A DNA stretch of 49,501 bases from Leptolyngbya sp. KIOST-1 (GTDB lineage Bacteria; Cyanobacteriota; Cyanobacteriia; Phormidesmidales; Phormidesmidaceae): NCBI RefSeq assembly GCF_000763385.1, contig NZ_JQFA01000007.1, positions 1-49,501 of the forward strand, in the 5' to 3' direction. The translations under genes and the position numbers were made by a program. The notes below the pieces were generated by a model, which was not told where the DNA came from, made no database searches, and was given only the letters and a program-made list of their open reading frames with translations. Shown piece by piece: positions 34,433 to 42,907 of the stretch (the stretch's first letter is position 1; every line of letters begins with the position of its first letter).

Positions 34433-36176
34433 CTAAGCCAAGTCGATGTGCTGGTTCCCACTCAGGTTGACAGTGGAGGTTTGGCCCGCCGCATCTCGAA
34501 TCGTCGCCGTCCCATCGGCATCTAGCCCCGTCACCATGAACCCCTGCCCATTGCGAATTCCGGCTTTGGAGTTATTGCGCGTCCACTTGAGCTTGTCGCC
34601 CACTGCGATCGGAATCGCTTGCGTCGTGTACATTGTCTTGCGCGGGCAAGCTGCTGGATCAACCGACAGTACTGATCCACTCGGCGTCTCCAGCACCACC
34701 TGCTGAGCCTCGGGATTCACTGCAATCACTCGGTACTGCTCCCCTCGAATCAACCCCTGCTTCCGATAGTCCTGAATTGGCACCAGCACATCACCCGGTA
34801 CATAAGCCTTGAGATAGCTGGCCTGAGCCGTAGTCAGATCCTTCCGCCGTAAGCTCTGCATCACAAAGCCATCTGCGCCCAAAGCACCCTGCTCCTGCAA
34901 TCCCGATCGCATCGCCTGAGTCAGAGCCAACCGTTCCACATTCGTCCCCGCCAGCACCAGCGAGGCCTCCCGCTCCTCTACCGTCAGTGCAAGGTAATCG
35001 GTGGCCACCTGCTGAATCCTCGACTGAGCTTGAGCCTCTTCTTTGACGTAGCCCGCTTGGGCCAATAGCTCAATGCCTTCACTGACCTGCCCCTGAGCCA
35101 CCAGCTCCACAGCCGATCGCAGCACCCCATTCTGCTGCCGCCGATGGGTCTCCAGATACGCCGTCGCCATCCCCCTCGCCTGCAAACTCTTGAAGGGATT
35201 GCCTGCCTCCACCGCTGAGAGTTGCCGGGTGTCCCCGACCAGAAGGACTCGTGCTTGCTCCAACGTCGCTCGTCGCAAGAGAGCATGAGCATCCTTCATG
35301 CTCAACAATCCCGCCTCATCCACAATCCAGAGCGTTGGATTTGGGGGGGCATCCAACGGTTGGGACACCAAAAGCCCAGCGACCGTAGTGGTTTCAATTC
35401 CTAGCGATTCCCCCAGCACATGGGCGGCTTCAGCACTAGGGGCTAGCCCTTGGATGTCGTACCCCTGCCCCTGAGTCAACTCTTTCAACACACTCAAGGC
35501 ATAGGTTTTGCCTGCCCCCGCTACGCCTTGCCACGCCATCACGCTATCTGGTGTAGTCGCCGCCATCTCCACCGCGTTTTGCTGCTCCGGGTTCAGGGAA
35601 TGGCTAGCCAGGCTGTCCAACTGGGTACCGCTGGGGACAATTGCACCCACCTGCCCCCGGCCCTGCTGCATCAGACGAATGGTGTTGAGTTCCAGATTGA
35701 GTGCTGTCTGGGTGGTGAACTTGCCGTCGGCGACTCGGATAAGTTCGGGGCTGTGGGCGATCGCTCCCTCAATCGCCTCAAACCCCTGCACCCCCAGCTC
35801 GTGTTCAAAGATAAACCGCTCCAGCATCGTCCGCCGAAACACCGACTCCCGCTCTCCGCAGTGCTGGATCGCCGCGTCAATTACCGATTTAGCCGATGAG
35901 AATGTCTCAGGTAACAGGGCAACGCCTTCAGGCAACTCCGGCAGCTCCAAGCCTTTCAATTGAATCAGGGCATTCCATCCCCGCTGTAGAAGTCCCTCGT
36001 CCACCTCTTTGGGCTTCCGTTTCCGCGATACCAATGTGGCTGTCTCCCGCATGGCTCGGTTGTTCTCAGACCCCGTCGCCTCCCATTCCTCGATCAGCTT
36101 GAGGATTTGCTGCCTGCGGGTCGAGAATGCCTTGAGCAGTTCTGGAGAATACCCAGCCAGCTCAAACTGTCCATGA
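34433..36176 (-). pseudogene. MobF relaxase, middle (helicase) fragment
   Basis: 580 codons open from 36175. It starts HGQFELAGYSPELLKAFSTR, then a RecD-like helicase with Walker A WQGVAGAGKTYALSVL, Walker B LWIVDEAGLLSMKDAH and ARVLLVGDTRQLSAVEAG. Only Met-started frames from 36052 would be called, but the sequence upstream is clearly the same protein. It continues the N-terminal fragment at 18076-18713 exactly in frame. The right place to continue past NQHIDLA is lost at 34436, where a stop follows by chance; normal members go on with a second helicase motif block. So the conjugation relaxase-helicase is in two separated pieces and lacks its C-terminus. Confidence 0.88.
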
Positions 36177-36535
36177 TGAACACCCCACCCTTCTTTATTG
36201 CGATCGCCTGGTTGGCAAATCCGCTGTATTGGCTGGCCTGCGGGCTATTTGTGGGAGGGCGTTATGGGGGCGCGATCGCATCTGCTCTCTTCGCCGTCTT
36301 CATCGGCTTTGCGGGTACCCTGTCTGCCTATCGGTTTCCGCTACCCAACGGCAGCAACCCCTTTAGCCAGCTTCAGCTAGTGCAGCTGCTGCCCGGCTTT
36401 TGGCTCTGGCTGGCGGCTCCCGCTTTGTTAGTCGTCATTGCCGGTAGCGTTGCCTATGCCCCCCGCCGGAGTCGGCTGGGGCTAACCCAGACACATTCTA
36501 GACGAGGACCAAATCGGGGGCCGCACCATGAGTAG
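36173..36535 (+). CDS. Small membrane protein, 120 aa
   Basis: 120 residues with three hydrophobic helices (PPFFIAIAWLANPLYWLACG; YGGAIASALFAVFIGFAGTL; LLPGFWLWLAAPALLVVIAG) and a basic tail. Not recognised. ATG at 36173 or 36176 lies at the junction with relaxase sequence, so the real start and promoter may have been lost. Overlaps the next gene by 8 bp. Confidence 0.5.
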   Translation: MMNTPPFFIAIAWLANPLYWLACGLFVGGRYGGAIASALFAVFIGFAGTLSAYRFPLPNGSNPFSQLQLVQLLPGFWLWLAAPALLVVIAGSVAYAPRRSRLGLTQTHSRRGPNRGPHHE

Positions 36536-36703
36536 AGTCTTTTCCGGCACCTTCACGCGCTTTCTGCTGCTCGTTCTGGTCACCGCATGGCTCGTTTGCC
36601 GTGGGCCACTGCCATCCACCGCAACCAGTCCACCCTCAGCCCTGACGTCTCTGTCGGCGCAGACGATGGCGGCCCAGGCCGACCAATATCTGAGCGACCT
36701 GGT
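36528..36703 (+). pseudogene. Secreted protein N-terminus, cut at a rearrangement
   Basis: 58 codons: basic start, hydrophobic core (FTRFLLLVLVTAWLVC), then a Ser/Thr/Pro-rich stretch and a helix (TMAAQADQYLSDLVK). This is a signal peptide or lipoprotein leader. At 36703 the inverted exoD-containing duplicate begins and the frame runs out 13 codons later. Translationally coupled to the membrane protein before it. Confidence 0.55.
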
Positions 36704-36739
36704 GAAAATTGAGCCCAGGAGGACCATGAACCTGCTGAA

Positions 36740-37360
36740 TTAAGCGCCGCCGAACCAGTGCAGCAAGAGATCGGGCGATCGCCACAGTCCGTACCCCAGT
36801 AGCCCAAACACTGCTGTAATCAGCCCCGTTACCCCATAGCCCAACAGCATCATCACCCCGTCTGCCTCCAGGGTGGCCACCACAAAGATCAAGATGCCGA
36901 TGGTGGGCAGGGGGTTGGTCATTGGCACCGGACTCATTAGCAGTAGGGTCAGCCAGCTGATGCAGGCCCCGTTGACGTGCCACACCGAGGGACTGTTCGC
37001 CAGCCGGGTGAAGCGAGGCCGCACAAACCGCTCACTAAAGCGCGTCACCCGCCGCAGGTTACCCAGCACCTGCCGCGCCAGCACAGGCGGGAACTGAAAC
37101 TGGGCCACCCGTCGGGGCAACCAGGGCACTTTTCGCCCCAGGGCCATCTGGAGTGACAGCAGCAGGCAGGCTGACCCCAAAATTGTGGTAAAGCCTGGCG
37201 GCATGGGAAAGAGAAAGGGTAGCACCAGCAGGCCAATCACCAGACAGAAGCCCCGCTCGGCTGTTTCGCTCAGCACGTGGGCCAAAGTCAGCGGCTGGTG
37301 AGCCAGTCGCTCTAGCAGGGCCTTGATTTCCTGGGAAAACCGGGGCGAGGGATTGTCCAT
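36740..37360 (-). CDS. exoD: ExoD-family membrane protein, second identical copy
   Basis: Same 206 residues as 30889-31509. It is complete, with start and stop, inside the 765-bp inverted duplicate 36703-37467. Upstream it keeps only the last about 100 bp of the P-type ATPase gene (to 37467), joined to 5S rRNA sequence, so it has no credible promoter. Confidence 0.88.
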   Translation of the reverse strand: MDNPSPRFSQEIKALLERLAHQPLTLAHVLSETAERGFCLVIGLLVLPFLFPMPPGFTTILGSACLLLSLQMALGRKVPWLPRRVAQFQFPPVLARQVLGNLRRVTRFSERFVRPRFTRLANSPSVWHVNGACISWLTLLLMSPVPMTNPLPTIGILIFVVATLEADGVMMLLGYGVTGLITAVFGLLGYGLWRSPDLLLHWFGGA

Positions 37361-37467
37361 CTATTGGCGACCTTTAGCGGTGGTTAGGGCAGAGGGTCTG
37401 GGCATTTTGCGCCGTAGACTGAGCTGAATGACCAGCTTTTCGGCTTCTAGCCAGACAAACAGCAACG

Positions 37468-37595
37468 TCGTGATGATGTGGCGCAGTTTCAAAAGAGGAC
37501 CTGGCATCGAGCTATTTTGACAAGGGGCAACCCCCTCACTATCTTCGCCGCAGCTGCGTTTCACGTCTGAGTTCGGGATGGGTCAGAGTGGGACC
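37468..37595 (-). rRNA. 5S rRNA, inverted partial copy with half a terminator
   Basis: 128 bp that are the inverse of 37729-37856: the 3' five-sixths of the 5S gene plus the first half of its terminator stem. The first 21 nt of 5S are absent. The two arms surround a 133-bp spacer holding the normal 23S-5S spacer and 5S start, so the whole is a large inverted repeat. Confidence 0.85.
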
Positions 37596-37707
37596 TCATC
37601 ACAGATTCACTCAACGAATCAAGCATGGCTGTGTGCACAGCCCCATTTCTCTCACATTCAGTTCTTCAAGGAACTTAAACAACACAATATTGAAGCAATT
37701 AACGCTT

Positions 37708-37825
37708 TCCTGGTGTCTTTGGCGCTGTGGTCCCACTCTGACCCATCCCGAACTCAGACGTGAAACGCAGCTGCGGCGAAGATAGTGAGGGGGTTGCCCC
37801 TTGTCAAAATAGCTCGATGCCAGGT
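37708..37825 (+). rRNA. rrf: 5S ribosomal RNA
   Basis: 118 nt. The ends pair (TCCTGGTGTC start; GATGCCAGGT end) and internal landmarks of cyanobacterial 5S are present: CCCATCCCGAACTCAG, GTGAAACGC, and GCGAAGATAGT then GGTTGCCCC. Followed 9 nt later by a strong terminator. No 23S sequence precedes it within the window: 37596-37707 looks like spacer. Confidence 0.92.
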
Positions 37826-37834
37826 CCTCTTTTG

Positions 37835-37869
37835 AAACTGCGCCACATCATCACGATATGGCGCAGTTT
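37835..37869 (+). terminator. rRNA operon terminator
   Basis: 11-bp perfect stem AAACTGCGCCA/TGGCGCAGTTT followed by TTTTGCTTTT. It directly follows 5S. The left half only is repeated in the inverted copy ending at 37468. Confidence 0.88.
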
Positions 37870-37950
37870 TGCTTTTCAGTTTGTTGATTAATAGGGCAGA
37901 TCTTGAAGGCCTTCAGCCTTACGATAGGTTCCTTCAAGAATGGCTACTTC

Positions 37951-38856
37951 TTACTGGGCAAGTGCCTCCAACCCTCCTGGAGAGTGACTTTCCTGGGCTT
38001 GGGCGGCTGCCAACTCTAGGTAGCGGTGCAAATACTCAGTTGTCAAGCCATGCAGCAGCAGCGCCCGAGCTGCCGAAAAGGGACTGTTAGGGGCCAAAGG
38101 ATGCCGGTTGAGGATTACATGATTCCAGCGATAGTCGTTGGTAACAGCGCTGATATAACAGCCAAAGTTTTCGTCAAACTGCAGAGACAGCACTGCCCGT
38201 TCAAATTCCTTTGTTGTTAAACAGAGGGAGTAAAACACCTTGAATAACTCAATCGCGGATTCTAGGTCTAAAATCTGGTGCCAGCGGCGAGTAAAGTCAA
38301 TCTGGGGTTGCACCGGGCGAATACTGTCGAAGCAAAGGCCCTGCTGCTGCACCTGGACGATCCAGTTCGGATTGTGGGCCTGGGCCTGGTGATAATCGTA
38401 GACAAAGTTGTAGAGAATCAAATCGTGTTCAAGAAAGGCATTGTTGGCCAAATCTGTGACGGTTTGAGGATAAAGCTGAGACTTGGGAATGGTGCGATCG
38501 GGGCCGTTGTCGATTAAGAAATTGACCACATTAGAGCCCAGTCCCAGGTGACGCACGATCAGATAGCATGCCTCTGGCTGCACCCATGTTTTGAGAAACC
38601 AGGCTGCACTACGGTGCATGAGGCCGTAGGCTTTGAACTCAAACGGGATCAGCCGCTTCAAAATCAAAATTAGCCCTAGCAAAAGATTAGCAACGAGCCG
38701 AATCGGGCTGAGTAAGTATACCCGGCTAAAACTGCGCAAGTCATTAACCATGTGGCCCTTGGCGGTTGGGTCAAGCGGAATTGCCTGGTCAAGATACAGG
38801 ACATCCCACCCGTCAGGATCGAGGCGGTTATAGGGTTGAGGTTGATAGGAGGTCAT
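37951..38856 (-). CDS. DUF6999-like protein, partner of the ketoacyl synthase gene
   Basis: 301 residues. Opening WDVLYLDQAIPLDPTAKGHM, one strongly hydrophobic stretch (PIRLVANLLLGLILILKRLI), then LMHRSAAWFLKTWVQPEACY, VRHLGLGSN, FLEHDLILYNFVYDYH and LLLHGLTTEYLHRYLELA. From memory this matches the conserved features of DUF6999, but I cannot check. Several conserved His (HRS, RHL, EHD, LHG) suggest a metal site. It is 72 bp downstream of the KASIII-diiron gene on the same strand and likely co-transcribed, so it may handle the same lipid or polyketide product. Function unknown. Confidence 0.7.
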   Translation of the reverse strand: MTSYQPQPYNRLDPDGWDVLYLDQAIPLDPTAKGHMVNDLRSFSRVYLLSPIRLVANLLLGLILILKRLIPFEFKAYGLMHRSAAWFLKTWVQPEACYLIVRHLGLGSNVVNFLIDNGPDRTIPKSQLYPQTVTDLANNAFLEHDLILYNFVYDYHQAQAHNPNWIVQVQQQGLCFDSIRPVQPQIDFTRRWHQILDLESAIELFKVFYSLCLTTKEFERAVLSLQFDENFGCYISAVTNDYRWNHVILNRHPLAPNSPFSAARALLLHGLTTEYLHRYLELAAAQAQESHSPGGLEALAQ

Positions 38857-38928
38857 AGGTGAATAGGTCTATCAATCGAAAAGATAGCAAGCGATCAAGT
38901 GGTAGATCCTGATAGCAACATCAGCCGG

Positions 38929-40872
38929 TTAGTCAATCACAATTTCTTCCAGCTGGAGCCGATAGAGCCGTGCTGTAACCTGCGCTGTTTTAACAATTCG
39001 GGCCGCAATCTCGGCTGTAATCCACTCTGCTTGAAAGAACGCGTTGAGCTTATCCGTATGGCTGTCATCGTTCTCGCTGTGGTAAGCCAAAAAAGAAACT
39101 TGATCTCTGGTTAGCCCCAGCTGCTGCTGAATTTGCTCGGCCCACCGTCGTGCCAGGCGGCTGCCCAACCCCTCAATAATGAACATGCTGCCGATTAAAT
39201 CTACCGGGTTTAACTGCGACGCCCGGTGGAAAATGAAAGCAGACAGGGCCTCACTGCCCAGATTTTGCTCGGCGTTGACGATATCTGTTAAGGTGCCCCC
39301 CACCGCGACATAGTTCTGCTCCAGCATCTGAAAATCCCGGTGCTCCGCCTGGGCATGGCTAATAAAGTGCGATCGCACCTGAAAATTTTCCATATTTGAC
39401 GCCGCCCTCGCAATCCAGCGTGCCCCTTCCACCACCTGAGGTCGCAAGTTCCGCAGCAGTGCCCGGTAGCTGTCGAGGGTAAACTCGCCGCGATTCAGCT
39501 GACGAATTAATGGAACTGATTGCAGCTGTCGCTCAAACTCCAGCCAAGTCAGCGTTAGCTGTCGAAGCAGTTCGGCGTGCACATCTGTACTAGCTGGAGG
39601 AGCTGATGCGTCAGTCACCCCCGACTCCGAGCCTGGCCCTGTCCCAGACTGCGAGCCAAAGGTACCTCCTTGAGACGCAAAAATCGGTGGCGGCATCGCC
39701 GTCGCCACCGCCGGGTGAGCCGCTGGAACTGGTTGCAACGGTGCAGTTCCAGCCACCACCGTGAGCTTGAGATAGGCCGTGGTGAAGCGGCCACTCTCGG
39801 GCACAAAACAAAAGATCGTCTGTCCTGGCTGGAGCTTGCCGCTGTGGAACAGTTCTTCCAGCATTAAATAAATTGAGGCGCAGCCGGTATTACCTCTGGT
39901 GTAGAGGTTCGTAAACCAACGCTCTTCGGGAATCATGGCGTTGGCTTTTTCCAGCAGAGCAACAATTTGACTGCGGAAAAAATGGGAGGAATAGTGGCAC
40001 AGCAACCAGTCAATTTCTGTCGGGCGAATCCGTCCTGCTTCAATCAGCCGCAACCAGCCTTCGACTCCCAGCTGTACCACCTGGTCTAGCAGCCGAATAT
40101 TTTGTCGCAGGTGGGTTGCTCCGGCCGCTGCTGCATCGGCCCCGCTGGGGTAGTCCATCCAGCTTCGACCCTGGGTGCTCTCTACCCCGGCGTACATGCA
40201 CACCGGATGGGCATTAGCATGGGATACCAGCTCAATCCAGTCCAGTCGTAGGCTGATGCCTTCAGCATTGGGACGGCTCCGCAGCACCATGGCTCCGGCC
40301 CCATCCGACAGCATCCAGCGCAAAAACTCCGTGTCAAAAGGGACGGCCTTGCCCGCTTGGATAGCAGGTTGGGCCTCAAACTGGGTGTGCTTAAACAGGC
40401 GCGAAGCCAACTCTGATGCCACTGCTACGGCACAGCGCTTCTGACCCTGGCTGACCTGAGTTGCGGCATATTTCAGCGCTGCCACCCCCGCACAGCACAC
40501 CCCTTGATGGCTGGTAGCTTCTAGGGGCGCAAACTCCTGGAGTTCTCCATGTACCATGCTGGCAAAGCCTGGGACTAGCAAGTCGGGCCAGGTGGTAGCG
40601 GCACAGAGCAAATCCACTGTTGCCGGATCGAGGTGACTATTGTCTAGGGCATTCCGCACCGCCGCCGCCGCCATTTGGTGGTTGAAATAGGTGGTTTGCT
40701 GCTGCTGGTCGAGGGCATAGTGGCGCTGACGGATGCCGTTGCTGGCCAAAATTCGGCGCTTAACCCTGGAGAGCTTGCCGTTGATTAGGCCGAGGAAGGC
40801 TTCCATTTGGTCGTTGTCAATCGGCTCCCCCGGCAGAAACTTGCCCAGGTGGGTGATGTAGGGCTGTGACAT
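38929..40872 (-). CDS. Ketoacyl synthase III fused to heme-oxygenase-like diiron domain
   Basis: 647 residues from ATG 40872 (a TTG at 40908 is less likely). Residues 1-370 are a KASIII/thiolase-fold enzyme with active-site Cys (GVCCAGVAAL, Cys127), His (LLCHYSSHF near 280) and Asn (RGNTGCAS near 315). A Pro/Ala/Ser-rich linker of about 45 residues follows (SQGGTFGSQSGTGPGSESG). Residues about 420-647 form a TenA/heme-oxygenase-like fold with the metal-ligand pattern of diiron oxidases: a Glu (VVEGARW), HAQAEHRDF, IIEGLG and HSENDDSH. KASIII condenses an acyl group; related diiron domains (UndA, BesC families) oxidise fatty or amino acids. The fusion suggests one product passed between sites. 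Start of an operon with the DUF6999-like gene. Confidence 0.82.
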   Translation of the reverse strand: MSQPYITHLGKFLPGEPIDNDQMEAFLGLINGKLSRVKRRILASNGIRQRHYALDQQQQTTYFNHQMAAAAVRNALDNSHLDPATVDLLCAATTWPDLLVPGFASMVHGELQEFAPLEATSHQGVCCAGVAALKYAATQVSQGQKRCAVAVASELASRLFKHTQFEAQPAIQAGKAVPFDTEFLRWMLSDGAGAMVLRSRPNAEGISLRLDWIELVSHANAHPVCMYAGVESTQGRSWMDYPSGADAAAAGATHLRQNIRLLDQVVQLGVEGWLRLIEAGRIRPTEIDWLLCHYSSHFFRSQIVALLEKANAMIPEERWFTNLYTRGNTGCASIYLMLEELFHSGKLQPGQTIFCFVPESGRFTTAYLKLTVVAGTAPLQPVPAAHPAVATAMPPPIFASQGGTFGSQSGTGPGSESGVTDASAPPASTDVHAELLRQLTLTWLEFERQLQSVPLIRQLNRGEFTLDSYRALLRNLRPQVVEGARWIARAASNMENFQVRSHFISHAQAEHRDFQMLEQNYVAVGGTLTDIVNAEQNLGSEALSAFIFHRASQLNPVDLIGSMFIIEGLGSRLARRWAEQIQQQLGLTRDQVSFLAYHSENDDSHTDKLNAFFQAEWITAEIAARIVKTAQVTARLYRLQLEEIVID

Positions 40873-41886
40873 GGAACAACATGGAGAAGAGAGTAGCAAG
40901 CCGCACAACAGGCAGTCGTCGCAAACCGGCGACCATCCGTTTTGAATGCACCTGGTTATGAAATTAAGCGCCCCCAGGTTTGTATGACAGTTGACTGTGA
41001 CACTTCCGTGGTCGTCGCACCGGTCTGCCCTGGCCCTAGATTTCCCGATTACCTGGTTGGATAAATACCCTGTTCATCCCTGATCTTCCCCAAATCCCCT
41101 ACTCTACGGGTTGATCTGGGCAGCCTGTGCTGGGGAATGGCCAATATTGGTGATCCTTGTACCCTCCAGTTAAGTGGGTAATCGGAGTGTGTCACAGGTG
41201 TCTACGGCAGCCCCCAGTTACTCCTTAAAGGTCAGGGATGGTTAGAGCCTCGAGAAGGGTGAGCAGTAGCCCACTCTTCTTTAGTGCCTTTAGTTCTGGA
41301 TCCCTCAGCCAGGGGTTGAGGAGAGTGAAAAGGCCAATTGAGAGTAGTGTTTAACCGAAAGATAAACTTTGGTATCAACTGGATGACTTGTCTAGTATCA
41401 GGAGTAATCTAATAACAAGAGGAGAAAACAAATTCCCTCGACTTCAAGTAGTTCAGTACTCGTTAAGTAGGAGGTTTTTATCTCGTTAACGTCTGAATCT
41501 ATCGTGTTGAAATCAGCGGCACTTTGCTTGGCTGTTGATATTTCCTCCACTAAAGCTTAGAGAGCTCTACAATGGACGCCTAGGAAAATAATCCTGAAAT
41601 GAAGGTGTCAAGGCAACTCTGTATAGCAATACCTATTTGAGGAAATTCCTCAGGTTTGTGGTTAAGTGTCGTAAGCGAATTATTCCACCTCAAAAATTCG
41701 TTTGAATCTTATTAACTAATCCCCCTGCTTTCTGCCTTCAGATTTCAGGGGGATTATGCGTGATAGGCTTTTTTCATTACAAGGGTTGGGTACAGACTTT
41801 AACTCAGCTATTTCGCTAGAGGCTGCGATCAATAGTGGTGCTTGAGATAGGACCTTTGCTGGTGGAGCTTTGTTAGCAGCTATCGT
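40873..41886. other. 1-kb intergenic stretch, no gene seen
   Basis: Contains the promoter of the KASIII-diiron operon and the 3' flank of the recombinase gene. No coding frame of note and no RNA gene recognised. Its one structure is an 11-bp perfect stem (TAATCCCCCTG at 41717-41727 with its inverse at 41746-41756, 18-nt loop), possibly a terminator for the minus-strand integrase gene or a repeat element. Confidence 0.5.
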
Positions 41887-42426
41887 CTACAGCTTTGCGA
41901 TCGCCTTCACCTTCTCCTCCTCCGACACATCGAGGTACCGCTGCAGCGCCGCCATCGACGACCACCCGCCCAGGTCTTGGATCGCCTTTAGCCGCACCCC
42001 GGCCTTATCGAGCCGAGTGGCCCAGGTGCGGCGGTTGCTGTGGGTGCTGTAGCCGCGTAACCCCAGGCGATCGCATGCCTTCCGCAGCGCCAAATCACAC
42101 GCCTGCCGCGTAATCGGCCCCTCCCCACTGCGACCCGGAAACATATACCCCCGGCTCGGCAACCCTGCCTCCTCCAGCACCGCCCTCAACTTCGGATGAA
42201 TTGGCACGGATCGCGTCCGCTTCGTCTTCGTCGTCGCCTTGCGAAGCACCAGCGTTTCCCCCACCATATCCTCGGCCCGCAGCTGCCGCGCCTCACTGAC
42301 CCGGCAGCCGGTGTAGTAACAGATCGAGAACAGCGATCGCATTTTTGGGCTCAGCTCCCCCATCACCTGCTCAAACTGATCAGCTGACCAAATCTCCGCC
42401 TGGTCGTGGCGATTTTGCTTTGGCAC
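41887..42426 (-). CDS. Small tyrosine recombinase (integrase catalytic domain only)
   Basis: 179 residues with the complete catalytic set: Arg I (YYTGCRVSEARQL), a Lys in the beta hairpin (TTKTKRTRSVPI), H-x-x-R (THSNRRTWATRL), Trp in place of the second His (LGGWSSM) and Tyr (ALQRYLDVSE). It lacks the usual N-terminal core-binding domain, as in other short cyanobacterial plasmid and integron-like recombinases. It could resolve plasmid multimers or move this accessory block. Single gene; the start is preceded by a GTGACTCC stretch rather than a strong ribosome site. Confidence 0.88.
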   Translation of the reverse strand: MPKQNRHDQAEIWSADQFEQVMGELSPKMRSLFSICYYTGCRVSEARQLRAEDMVGETLVLRKATTKTKRTRSVPIHPKLRAVLEEAGLPSRGYMFPGRSGEGPITRQACDLALRKACDRLGLRGYSTHSNRRTWATRLDKAGVRLKAIQDLGGWSSMAALQRYLDVSEEEKVKAIAKL

Positions 42427-42670
42427 GGAGTCACCTCAGAACTGGATCCAAATTAACCCTTGAAAACAAAACTTGCTCTTTTTGTAATTTAAGCAAGTAT
42501 AGTTTGTGGGAATAACAAGGGTTTCAGCGGTTTAGGACAGAAAGACATCAAAACAGCGGGGCTTGTTGATAATGAACCCCTGTTGTTGAGAATAGAATGC
42601 TGTTGGATTTTGGATCCTAAAGAGTGAAGGGCTTTCAGTTTGTGGTGATCGCAGTCTTTGGAAATGTGGT

Positions 42671-42874
42671 TCAGGGAGCCACCGTCATTAACCAGCGCCG
42701 GGGGAAGGATCTGAAGTCAGCCACCACGGGGCACTCGTCGGGGTTGTCCATCGTGCGAATGCGATCGCAAAACTCCACGACCGATTCCATAGGGCGAATG
42801 TAGGTGCGATCACAGAACTCACAGCACCAGTTGACCTGGGCCTTGATGTGGGATGCGATCGCATCCCACATCAA
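42671..42874 (-). CDS. Possible small Cys-rich protein, 67 aa
   Basis: 67 codons with three Cys in WCCEFCDR and further Cys in EFCDRIR and DECP, which could bind zinc. However, the first ten codons lie inside a perfect 38-bp palindrome (42840-42877) and no ribosome site is visible, so it may be chance. It precedes the stop-to-start gap after the Rep-like gene (34 bp). Confidence 0.3.
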   Translation of the reverse strand: MMWDAIASHIKAQVNWCCEFCDRTYIRPMESVVEFCDRIRTMDNPDECPVVADFRSFPRRWLMTVAP

Positions 42875-42877
42875 GGC
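42840..42877. promoter_or_regulatory. Perfect 38-bp palindrome centred on HIP1
   Basis: Arms CCTTGATGTGGGATGCGA and its exact inverse, plus one more pair outside, with the HIP1 core GCGATCGC in the middle and no loop. It sits 31 bp downstream of the Rep-like gene stop. Could be a dimer or tetramer binding site, a resolution site for the nearby recombinase, or a transcript-end hairpin. Confidence 0.7.
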
Positions 42878-42907
42878 GGGTAAAGCTTGCGATCCATCGG
42901 TATGGTT

